From contig JAWQFJ010016404.1 in assembly GCA_034096865.1 (NCBI GenBank), positions 1 to 15,000 on the forward strand: a DNA stretch of 15,000 nt, written 5' to 3'. This document shows positions 7,512 to 13,913 of the stretch, piece after piece. A model generated the notes under the pieces. That model had not been told where the DNA came from, searched no databases, and saw nothing but the letters and a program-made list of their open reading frames with translations. The position numbers were made by a program, and so were the translations under genes. Position 1 is the stretch's first letter. Every line of letters starts with the position of its first letter. The DNA comes from Theodoxus fluviatilis. Taxonomy: Eukaryota; Mollusca; Gastropoda; Cycloneritida; Neritidae.

Positions 7512-8520
7512 ATTTCTGTAATGAAAGACTTCCTCGTGATGCTGCATTCCATATTCCTACTGTCACCTTACATGAGGTGATGATATACATCTTTCAACTT
7601 TCAAGCAAACGATCCACGGACCTTGATGGCATCAGTTCTCATTTACTAAAAATTTCGCTCCCCGCCATAATTCCTTCATTGACACGCATTTATTACTTGT
7701 GTATAAGAAACTGTATCTTCCCGTCTCATCTTCAGCAGGCCAAGGTCATTCCATTGCCTAAATCTAAGACTGCTTCAGTACCCGATGATTACCGTCCCAT
7801 CTCAATTTTTCCTCTTATCTCCAAACCACTAGAAAGACACGTTCACAAACATCTTTTCTCGTATCTTGACCAATTTGACTTATTAGATGAATTGCAATCC
7901 GACACTCACTCCCATCACTCCTGCCAACTGCTTTGTCCTTCCTGGTGAATGACTGGCTATCAGCCATAAACAACCGCGAACTGTCTGGTACCATTTTCTT
8001 GGACCTGAAAAGGCATTTGACCTAGTTGATTACGAAATTCTCCTTGATAAACTCTCGATGCACTTTAAAAATCTAACATCAGTCTCCTTCTTCCGATCAC
8101 TCTTGACGCGTAAAAGCCAATGTGTCTATGTCAACGGGTCGTATTCCTCGAGACGATTTGTAAAGTCAGGGGTTCCACAAGGCTCAATTTTAGGTCCATC
8201 AAAAACCAAGTGCATGATCCTAACTACAAGACAAAAACGTCAACGACAACCCCTAACCATCAACCTTATGATAGAAAATGAAATCATTGAGCAAGTTTCT
8301 GAACACAGAGTGCTAGGCATAATTGTTTATGAACAACTAACTTGGGAACAACATGTCAATTCCTTATGCAAAACTATTGCTAAGAACATTTTTCTGCTCT
8401 CCAAACTGAGGCATTTTGTCACCACCGATGCATGGAGAATTTTTTTTCACGCACACATAAATTCCCATATTAATTTTTTCATATGTTGTATGGGATGGCT
8501 CTATGGCACTGCACTTGAAT
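7512..8520 (+). pseudogene. LINE ORF2 fragment: reverse transcriptase, frameshifted, catalytic block deleted
   Basis: Frame 1 (7512 to ~7914) carries the reverse transcriptase entry: SSKRSTDLDGIS, LPAIIPSLTRI, AKVIPLPKS and DDYRPISIFPLISKPLER. A frame change near 7914 leads to ALSFLVNDWLSAINN and GTIFLDLK. A second near 8010 leads to AFDLVDYEILLDKLSMHFK, so the first catalytic Asp block (FLDLK-AFD) is split between frames. The last frame holds SGVPQGSILGP (8172-8202), then jumps straight to KTKCMIL. The segment that should hold the F/YADD catalytic box is missing, an in-frame deletion of roughly 60-80 residues. The end (VLGIIVYEQLTWEQHV, RIFFHAHINSHINF) is a typical post-polymerase region. 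The order and style fit CR1/Jockey-like elements. It cannot be active. Confidence 0.9.
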
Positions 8521-8559
8521 AGAAACTGCTGGCGCTGAACCTCCAGGTTTTGGCATAAA

Positions 8560-8616
8560 AAAAGAAGATCGGGTTCGAACCCGCAACCTCTCGAGAAAAG
8601 AGAGAACCCCCCCCCC

Positions 8617-8652
<36 letters not shown>

Positions 8653-8705
8653 CCAAAAAACAGGTCGGGTTCGAACCCACAACCTCTTGAAAAAAGAGAG
8701 AGAAA
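8560..8705 (-). repeat. Duplicated tRNA-like B-box segment around C13/(CA)n
   Basis: Two similar ~38-base blocks (8567-8606 and 8663-8700) contain TCGGGTTCGAACCC then CAACCTCT and a GAGAG end. On the minus strand they read AGAGGTTG.GGGTTCGAACC followed by a T run, a B box (GGTTCGAANCC) with possible Pol III terminator. Between them are C13 (8607-8619) and (CA)n (8619-8648). They look like tRNA or SINE 3' halves duplicated around a microsatellite. Confidence 0.55.
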
Positions 8706-8706
8706 A

Positions 8707-8780
8707 AAGTTTCGGCGCAGAATCGAACTTGGTCATGCATGACCAAGAGACCAACGCTCTACCAATCGTGTCATTGGAGA
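8707..8780 (-). repeat. tRNA-like sequence or SINE head
   Basis: On the minus strand the segment reads GATTGGTAGAGCGTTGG (A-box-like D arm), then a 20-base palindrome CTTGGTCATGCATGACCAAG (8728-8747) where the anticodon arm should be, then AGTTCGATTCT (B box) and a T6 run that could terminate Pol III. A normal 7-base anticodon loop cannot be drawn because the palindrome enlarges this arm, so I call it a tRNA-derived relic and not a working tRNA gene. Confidence 0.5.
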
Positions 8781-9206
8781 TCTGGTGTGCCTGAGTTTTT
8801 GTAAAGCATTTATAGCGTTCGCAGCGACAACTTACAAGTGACCGTGAAATAGGAAGGTGTGAGATGAGATTTTACCCTGGGAGTAAACAAAATAAGTTTA
8901 TTTCAGACCATTTACCTTTGCTGAAACTACTGTGTTCTGACAGCCATCTGGTTTGTAGCTTCGCACTTCTCGCACCTGTTCCGGTCAGTCTTTCCTGACG
9001 AGCAGTGAAGTGCTTCACAAGGCGCCTCTTTTATGTTTCGTGTTTTGTTTATTGCTTGCTATTTAATTAATTGTATTGTATTTAATTTTTCTTTATTTCA
9101 ACTGTACAGTGTGCGAGTGTTGGAATGCTTTGTATGAGTGTGGACTTTTTCATTGTAAACGCCATGAGCTTGCCTATTAGGGAAGGTATGTGCGTACAAA
9201 TAGTCT
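8781..9206. other. Spacer
   Basis: No gene, RNA signature or tandem repeat is visible. The inverse pair GTCAGTCTTTCCTGAC near 8982-8999 is a short hairpin. Confidence 0.5.

Positions 9207-9298
<92 letters not shown>
9207..9298. repeat. (TAT)n microsatellite, about 30 units
   Basis: Perfect TAT/ATT trinucleotide run over about 92 bases. The poly-Ile and poly-Asn open frames across it are artefacts. Confidence 0.98.
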
Positions 9299-9301
<3 letters not shown>

Positions 9302-9650
9302 CACAGACGAAAGTCCTGTAAGCTCCCAAGCTTTTGAAGGCTGCAAAATTCTCGCACTTTTGCCCAGCACAAAATATTGTACAATCCTGGCGTGGTTTAT
9401 GTCCGGCAACTGGTTTTTGTCGACAGACCACAAACTGTTTGGTGTTTCATACGGATCTAACCCATCAACGTCAATAATCTTCTCGTATAAGCTTTCTTTG
9501 TTTTCTTTTTCACAAGTGAAAAAGACTAGGCCTGGTCAGAAGACCAGTATCCGTAAGAGCGATGCAAATACAGCCAGAGAACCATCAGAATCGGCAACAG
9601 GCCCTGGACGCCTAAGAAGGCCGAAGAATCTACTCTACTCTACTCTACTC
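9299..9650 (+). mobile_element. Probable LINE 3' end with (TACTC)n tail
   Basis: The stretch ends with CCTAAGAAGGCCGAAGAATC and then four to five TACTC pentamers (9630-9650). A 3' end finishing in a short tandem repeat, with no poly(A), is typical of CR1/RTE/I-type LINEs and of SINEs that borrow their tails. The part before about 9490 could be non-element sequence. Whether it belongs to the LINE at 5622-8520 cannot be decided by eye. The open frame over it (9360-9662) is not called as a gene. Confidence 0.5.
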
Positions 9651-9721
9651 ATTGTTTTGTGAAAGTAGGAAAAGATAACTCTGTTTGACTCGATCTGGCT
9701 ATTCCGTCAATTGAAATCTCA

Positions 9722-9734
9722 GGGGGGGGGGGGG
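9722..9734. repeat. Poly(G) tract
   Basis: Run of 13 G. It may be a sequencing or assembly weak spot as much as a biological feature. Confidence 0.9.
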
Positions 9735-9784
9735 TTTCGAGTTTACGACCTACATAAATCAATTTCTTTTCAAACCTCGATTCT

Positions 9785-9785
<1 letters not shown>

Positions 9786-9818
<33 letters not shown>

Positions 9819-9963
9819 CCTGAGAGAGAGAGAGAGGTCTGAGAGAGAGAGAAAGAGAAAGAGAAAGAGAGAGAGAGAGGCCACAGAGAGAGAGAGAGGC
9901 CTGAGAGAGAGAAAGAGAGAGAGAGGCCTGAGAGAGAGAAAGAAAGTGAGATAAAGAAAGAGA
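9786..9963. repeat. (GA)n array with GAGGCCTGAGAGAG periodicity
   Basis: GA dinucleotides interrupted at irregular intervals by GGCCTGAGAG or GGTCTGAGAG blocks, a microsatellite growing into a minisatellite. It directly abuts the left arm of the PLE. A related array with GGCCCGAGAG and AAGCCTGAGAG blocks lies beyond the right side (12718-12880), on the same strand. Confidence 0.95.
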
Positions 9964-10184
9964 GAGAGAAGTGGGCCCTGAAGAGGGCCGTTACTAGAGC
10001 AGTCGTAGGCTTCTAGAGCAGTCGTAGGCGAGCTTTCGGAAGGGATCCTCCTTCTTCAGGCCAAGTGGTACAGGACTGGCAGGCATAGGGTTTAAATAGG
10101 GGACTGGCGGAGGCTCGTGCAACGCAAGTCCCCCGAGAAAAGCAGGAGTGGACATGTGCTCACCCCCGTAGAAGGACCGTCCAC
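9964..10184 (-). repeat. PLE terminal repeat (pseudo-LTR), left arm
   Basis: Reverse complement of 12395-12616 with only a few mismatches over about 221 bases. It holds a 19-base-period duplication (CTAGAGCAGTCGTAGGC at 9994-10010 and 10013-10029), a GGCCC-TGAAGA-GGGCC hairpin near 9973-9989, the ribozyme motif, and TTTAAA near 10090. It lies downstream of the PLE stop codon in the element's own orientation. A 109-codon frame open here also recurs in the right arm; it translates structured non-coding sequence and is not called. Confidence 0.85.
10030..10059 (-). ncRNA. Hammerhead-ribozyme-like motif (left arm)
   Basis: Read on the minus strand: CTGAAGA (core CUGANGA), A, stem II strand GGAGG, loop ATCC, return strand CTTCC, GAAA, then GCTC. 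One C-to-T change relative to the right arm keeps pairing through a G-U wobble. Flanking GGC before the core and GCC after the cleavage position can form stem I. Stem III would be only AGCU, which is self-complementary, so activity would be expected as a dimer, as described for PLE hammerheads. Cleavage is predicted, not shown. Confidence 0.65.
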
Positions 10185-10272
10185 ACCGCAGAGAACACGG
10201 GGAACCCATGCCACAGAACAGGGCGGGCTCAACGGTAGTGAGCCATGAAGCCTGTGTCTCTGTTGAGCCCTG

Positions 10273-10545
10273 TGTGACATCGCCGATGGTAACTAATCGC
10301 GCATGGTTCTGCGCATGCGTCAAAACCGAAAGTGACGCGTGTATCGCGCCTTGTTCAAAGGTGATGTGCCGCGAGACTTTAGATTTTGTGTTTTTCGGTC
10401 AATGTGTTCATTTATTGACCGAAAAACACAAAATCTAAAGTCTCGCGGCACATCACCTTTGAACAAGGCGCGATACACGCGTCACTTTCGGTTTTGACGC
10501 ATGCGCAGAACCATGCGCGATGAAGTTACCATCGGCGATGTCACA
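10273..10545. repeat. Near-perfect palindrome (foldback/MITE-like insertion)
   Basis: Arms of about 131 bases (10273-10403 and 10414-10545) are exact inverted copies except for a one-base length difference (AA against TCA) near 10294, with a 10-base loop. The ends are TGTGACATCG...CGATGTCACA. It interrupts the PLE coding frame. The flanks CCTG(TGTG) at 10269-10276 and CCAG(TGTG) at 10546-10553 look like an imperfect target duplication that overlaps the terminal bases. Removing the insert together with one flank copy restores register. It fits a foldback element or MITE; a fold-over assembly or amplification artefact must also be excluded. Confidence 0.85.
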
Positions 10546-10997
10546 CCAGTGTGCTGCGTGCCAAACCTGATGATGAGTTTCTGCTCCATAACCCGACGTT
10601 GGTGGATGTTACGAAACGCATATTTCCCATTTGCTCCTGGTTGTGGTTATATCATATAGTGGGTTGGGAATTATCTGCCAAGCCATAGCGTAGTTTGATA
10701 TTGCTGCCAAGCCAGTGTTGATGTTGGGATTTATATGATGAATGGAGTTTTGGAAGGGAAATCGAACAGTGAACCTTGTTTTCCTTCCAATACAGAAACG
10801 AACTTAGTAGAACGTTTGGGAGGATATTAAATTCATCTCGGTTCACACTTTGCCATTGACCAATCTGCAGTGAACTTTTTAGGGAACGGACTAATGAGAC
10901 AGCTCAGTTATTGTTCAATGGGAAGGTGGATGGCTGTGTGAACAGTTGATTGGTTGTTTGGTATGAGATCGTGAATCAAGACACCCTCCAACGCCGT

Positions 10998-11041
10998 GAT
11001 TGGTTGAGAACAACAGGTAGACTTTTGCTGTTGTATTTAAA
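10998..11041 (+). promoter_or_regulatory. Promoter-like signals in the LTR: GATTGG and TATTTAAA
   Basis: An inverted CCAAT box (GATTGG, 10998-11003) precedes a TATA-like GTATTTAAA (11033-11041) by about 30 bases. The arrangement is consistent with the U3 core promoter of the LTR in plus orientation. Start-site position is inferred only. Confidence 0.45.
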
Positions 11042-11162
11042 CCCGTGTTTTGGGATCACAGGCGTGCCCGTTGCAGAATTTTCACAGAGACAGCCCACGT
11101 GTGGACGGCGCCCTGTCTTAGAAAGAGTTCACGTGTTGAACTGTCTGTGAAAGCTGATAAAG

Positions 11163-11180
11163 TTTCGTCCGCTGACGAAA
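11163..11180 (+). other. 7-bp hairpin TTTCGTC-CGCT-GACGAAA in the LTR
   Basis: Perfect stem 11163-11169 with 11174-11180 and a 4-base loop. If transcription starts near 11070, this lies early in the transcript. Function unknown. The preceding CTGATAA resembles part of a hammerhead core but lacks the required G. Confidence 0.5.
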
Positions 11181-11928
11181 TGTGCCCCGTAAGCTATGTC
11201 AAGTGGCTGTGGGTAGACAGAAAGCTCAATGGAGGACTGCCCTTACTTCTGACTGCAGGGAGAGACAACGTATAAGGTATTACGAGTTCTCGTTTTTGCA
11301 ACGTTTTCCTCTCCTGAGTGAACTATCTCCTGACCACCCTGTATGGAGAAATTGTTTTTAGAAATTCTCCAACTCCTGAGAAAACTCTGACCGTCTCTCG
11401 CCTCGCTCCCCTCCTCGTCGCCGTCTCAAGTTGCCTTGCCTGCCGTTCTGCCCGCTACGGGAAGGATTCGCCGTCTGCTCGTCTGCCCCACCGGACGTCT
11501 GTCCACGCGTCCCCGCCGGGACTTCTCCATCTCCTGGACCCAGTACAAGTCAAGACCTCAACCTCCACTACAAGAATGGAGAAATCACGGCTGCCTCCTC
11601 CCCCCCTAATGCGAGGAAAACTCATGTTTCGTCGTGTTTGTGAAGTGTGTCCATGAATGGACATCCCAAAACCCCCCTCTCCCAATAGTGTGTGTGGAAT
11701 TTCATTCATTGGAAAGCGAGCCCGCTTTGCTCGCTACGGATTGGCTGAGCGCCCCGACAGGTCGCGTACGTGAGTACAGGTTTTCCCATCATGGCTTGGC
11801 AGCCCTTATCAATTAGTTATTTATTCTGGGGAAGGGTTTATTTTTGTCTTACAATGCGTTTCAGTATCTCCATGACTTATTAATTATTGTGTCGAAATTA
11901 TCACTCATGACCAATTTGTTTATCATTG

Positions 11929-11934
11929 ATTAAA
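11929..11934 (+). promoter_or_regulatory. ATTAAA poly(A)-signal-like hexamer
   Basis: ATTAAA in an AT-rich part of the LTR, about 160 bases before its end and followed by T-rich sequence. A plausible polyadenylation signal defining the R/U5 side of the LTR in plus orientation. Confidence 0.35.
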
Positions 11935-12394
11935 GCTGTATTTTGAACTTTGATTTCGGTATCCCAGTCATCATTTACGTACACACGTCATCCTTGTGTG
12001 AATGATAGATTGGAAGGTGCCAAGTAGTAATGAAGTACCCTAGACATTCAACGAGCCAAGGAAAAGATTAATAATCTTTTAATACTACTTGTAACAGTGG
12101 AGGTCGTGCAACCCGCCCCTCAGCACGCTCACGAGCATGTCAGCGGGTGAGTGGTCGGACAGGTTGAAGTGTTCGCTAACTGGGAGGGGCGACAGGTTTC
12201 TAATGGTGGCGCGGTGCCCGTTCATCCGTTGGCGGAGTTGCTGACCAGTCTCTCCGATGTACCAAGCGTCAGGGCATCCTCTGCGGCACCTGATGAGATA
12301 TACCAAATCTCTGGAATGGCAGGTATGCTTGCCTCTGACGTGGTGTACGGTCTGGCCCCTGGTAATCGTCGTCTCCGTGCAGATGATCGCGCAC

Positions 12395-12616
12395 GTGGAC
12401 GGTCCTTCTACGGAGGTGAGCACATGTCCACTCCTGCTTTTCTCGGGGGGACTTGCGTTGCACGAGCCTCCGCCAGTCCCCTATTTAAACCCTACGCCTG
12501 CCAGTCCTGTACCACTTGGCCTGAAGAAGGAGGATCCCCTCCGAAAGCTCGCCTACGACTGCTCTAGAAGCCTACGACTGCTCTAGTAACGGCCCTCTTC
12601 AGGGCCCACTTCTCTC
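12395..12616 (+). repeat. PLE terminal repeat (pseudo-LTR), right arm, inverted
   Basis: Inverted partner of the left arm, joined head-on to the truncated PLE coding sequence at 12395. The first ~9 residues of the minus-strand open frame ending at 12085 are translated from this arm, not from genuine PLE coding. It contains TATTTAAA (12482-12489), the ribozyme motif, the duplicated CCTACGACTGCTCTAGAAG unit and the GGCCC hairpin. Confidence 0.85.
12521..12550 (+). ncRNA. Hammerhead-ribozyme-like motif (right arm)
   Basis: CTGAAGA at 12521-12527, a single A, then GGAGG-ATCC-CCTCC as a fully paired stem II, GAAA at 12543-12546 and GCTC to 12550. GGC immediately upstream (12518-12520) pairs with GCC immediately downstream (12551-12553) as stem I. 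All invariant core positions of CUGANGA...GAAA are present. The pairing is stronger than in the left-arm copy. The one extra A before stem II and the minimal stem III leave some doubt about activity. Confidence 0.68.
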
Positions 12617-12717
12617 ACGAAAGAATACAATTGGTCAGACTCCGGTCATTTTTTTCTGTTTTCTTTTTTTCCAGGTGAACTTTGTATAGTCTGACACCGG
12701 CTCCTTACCTCTACGCT
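12617..12717. other. Short spacer after the PLE
   Basis: T-rich stretch with GGTCAGACTCCGG (12632-12644) and an imperfect echo AGTCTGACACCGG (12688-12700). No other feature. Confidence 0.4.
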
Positions 12718-12748
12718 AAAGAGAGAGAGAAAGGCCCGAGAGAGAAGC

Positions 12749-12784
<36 letters not shown>

Positions 12785-12900
12785 AAGGCATGAGAGAGAG
12801 AAAGGCCCGAGAGAAATGCCTGAGAGAGAGAGAGGGGGAGAGAGAGAGAAGAAATAAGAAGGAAGAATATGAAAGAAGAAAGAATGAAGAAGAAGAAATA
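12718..12900. repeat. Purine-rich (GA)n repeat with GGCCCGAGAG/AAGCCTGAGAG blocks
   Basis: GA runs with interruptions like those of the array at 9786-9963, grading into GAAGAA-rich sequence after 12850. All-purine plus strand; the open frames on both strands (Arg/Glu or Ser/Leu) are artefacts. Confidence 0.93.
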
Positions 12901-13685
12901 ACGGTTTCGTCTCTGACGTGAGAAAAACTGAATGCGGTTGAATCAAACACAGTGATGCCTCTATAATCATTATACAAACCACAAAAAGTGAAAGTGAAGG
13001 AAAGTCTTAAACAGATTTTCTTACATAAATATTCAGTCACCTCTCTTTTTCCAATGTTAAACGGAAAAAAACTTCTCTGGTGTCTGTTTCATATTATTGC
13101 TTTAATTAGTTGCTGAACACCATTGCACTCCACTTGTCTTCTACATAGCTGCACAGCAGTCAGTAGATATATGTGAGATCGCGTCGTCTGCTCTCAGACG
13201 CGCGCATACCGCTTGGTGGCGCTGCTAACGCGTTGACACGCAAAGGGAGGTGAGTGAACCAACTTACTATACACGATTTTGCTATAGGTCTCTGGGTCCC
13301 ACTGACAGGTTGTAGAGGGAAGACATGAAGTATAAATAGATACAAGCGTGGCGTTCATGACATGAACTCACAGGCGGCAAGCGTTAGTGTGAGCAGGCCA
13401 ACATTCCTCTCCATCACAGCAAAACGCAGTTGGTCAGCCGCTCTAAACAAACTTCCGGAAATCCGATTTTTAAAGATTACTTTCCCGGATGTCAAGCTGT
13501 TTTCACAAAACGGAACATTATTACATGGCATCATCATTTCCGTGCTTATATAGGCCTACAAATATATACATGTACATTCACACTTTACTGCAGTTGCACT
13601 AGATTGCATAGGGTCGTACGTGACTCAGGTTTGTTTACACTGCACTCCCTGCCCTTTTTTCACAGATCGAATGATCGACTTCACT
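12901..13685. other. Spacer without recognised genes
   Basis: AT-rich, with a short GC-rich island at 13175-13235 containing the hairpin CGTCTG-CTCT-CAGACG (13185-13200). A 63-codon plus frame (13362-13553) has a faint likeness to the carboxy end of LINE polymerases, but too weak to call. Confidence 0.5.
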
Positions 13686-13707
13686 CATGGCGAGTATGGT
13701 GTGCACC
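13686..13707. repeat. SINE target-site duplication, left copy
   Basis: 22-base direct repeat (CATGGCGAGT...GTGCACC) identical to 13889-13910. It bounds the SINE on its 3' (tail) side. Confidence 0.85.
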
Positions 13708-13888
13708 TGGACCTGGATTATTTAAATTGCAGGAACCACTTCTGGTTGTCAACGCAACTGAGCAATGCGAGTTAAGCATCTTGCTCAAGGATGCAACTCT
13801 GGGAACCGCGCAGCTTCGAACGCCGCACCCGCTGGCCGCAAGTGACTGTAGGTCCAGCGCGCTAACCACTCGGCCACAGAGCCACTTC
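13708..13888 (-). mobile_element. tRNA-derived SINE with intact target-site duplications
   Basis: On the minus strand the element opens with a tRNA-like head: A box TGGCCGAGTGG (13876-13866) and B box GCGTTCGAAGC (13823-13813), close to tRNA-Ser/Leu style with a long variable region. A conserved-looking middle follows (CCTTGAGCAAGATGCTTAAC..., 13790-13758), resembling shared central domains of metazoan SINEs, then a short AT-rich tail (TTTAAATAATCC). It is flanked by perfect 22-base direct repeats that start CATGGCGAGTATGG (13686-13707 and 13889-13910). Body length is 181 bases. Perfect flanks imply a fairly recent insertion. The partner LINE is unknown. Confidence 0.85.
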
Positions 13889-13910
13889 CATGGCGAGTAT
13901 GGTGTGCACC
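13889..13910. repeat. SINE target-site duplication, right copy
   Basis: Identical to 13686-13707. It ends three bases before the satellite array starts and shares TTCCATGGCG with the array's first bases (13886-13895 against 13911-13920). Confidence 0.85.
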
Positions 13911-13913
13911 TTC

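Larger units (their letters stand above)
10607..12096 (+). mobile_element. Solo LTR, 1490 bp
   Basis: Begins TGTTAC and ends GTAACA (TG...CA with a 6-bp terminal inverted repeat) and is flanked by the 5-bp direct repeats GTGGA (10602-10606) and GTGGA (12097-12101). These are the hallmarks of an LTR retrotransposon insertion. No gag/pol coding and no second LTR are present, so recombination between two LTRs probably left this solo copy. A 5-bp duplication is usual for Ty3/gypsy-like and BEL-like elements; the family cannot be set from an LTR alone. Promoter-like and poly(A)-like signals support plus orientation. The length is large for an LTR. The C-rich open frame at 11318-11656 shows no gag features that I recognise. 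Confidence 0.8.
10229..12394 (-). pseudogene. PLE ORF carboxy end: GIY-YIG endonuclease, interrupted
   Basis: The largest piece (minus, 12394-12097) contains DLVYLIRC (the GIY element), then WYIGETGQQLRQRMNGH (the YIG element, with the catalytic Arg and a conserved His) and PVSEHFNLSDHSPADMLVSV, typical of PLE endonucleases. The frame is cut at 12097 by the solo LTR, where a spurious stop at 12085 truncates it. It continues in register at 10606-10550 with RVMEQKLIIRFGTQH, the expected PLE block, and is cut again by the palindrome. It resumes at 10268-10232 with LNRDTGFMAHYR and ends at the stop codon 10231-10229. Apart from the two insertions the frame has no visible stop, so decay was mainly by insertion. 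The amino-terminal reverse transcriptase is missing. Confidence 0.88.
9964..12616 (-). mobile_element. Penelope-like element (PLE), 5'-truncated, with inverted terminal arms and two nested insertions
   Basis: The two edges (9964-10184 and 12395-12616) are near-identical inverted copies. Between them, on the minus strand, lies the carboxy end of a PLE protein with a GIY-YIG endonuclease. PLEs use a telomerase-like reverse transcriptase plus GIY-YIG endonuclease and are flanked by pseudo-LTRs that often carry hammerhead ribozymes and can occur in direct or inverted arrangement (established knowledge). Here the reverse transcriptase is absent: coding begins at the junction with the inverted right arm. 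A solo LTR (10607-12096) and a palindrome (10273-10545) later broke the remaining frame. The copy is dead as an autonomous element. Confidence 0.85.

Noticed and set aside
7005..7590. Minus-strand frames over the AGAC-tailed repeats
   Set aside because: They recur only because the repeat recurs, contain no motif, and run through non-coding transposon sequence.
9082..9433. Poly-Ile and poly-Asn proteins around the ATT microsatellite
   Set aside because: Homopolymer translations of a trinucleotide repeat; the flanking residues show no domain.
9994..10323. 109-codon minus frame, with a similar 109-codon plus frame at 12257-12586
   Set aside because: Both translate the inverted PLE arms, including the ribozyme motif. 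Their likeness comes from the repeat and not from selection on protein.
10577..10626. CTGATGA followed by CGAAAC, resembling a hammerhead core
   Set aside because: The first half is the complement of PLE coding sequence and the second lies across the solo LTR boundary at 10607, and no stem II forms between them.
11153..11180. CTGATAAAG plus TTTCGTC-CGCT-GACGAAA as a ribozyme
   Set aside because: The core lacks the invariant G (CTGATAA and not CTGANGA). Only the hairpin is kept as a feature.
13362..13553. Possible LINE polymerase carboxy end (LNKLPEIR-like)
   Set aside because: Only a few residues fit the usual W-N-LP-IR pattern, the spacing is off, and no neighbouring LINE sequence supports it.
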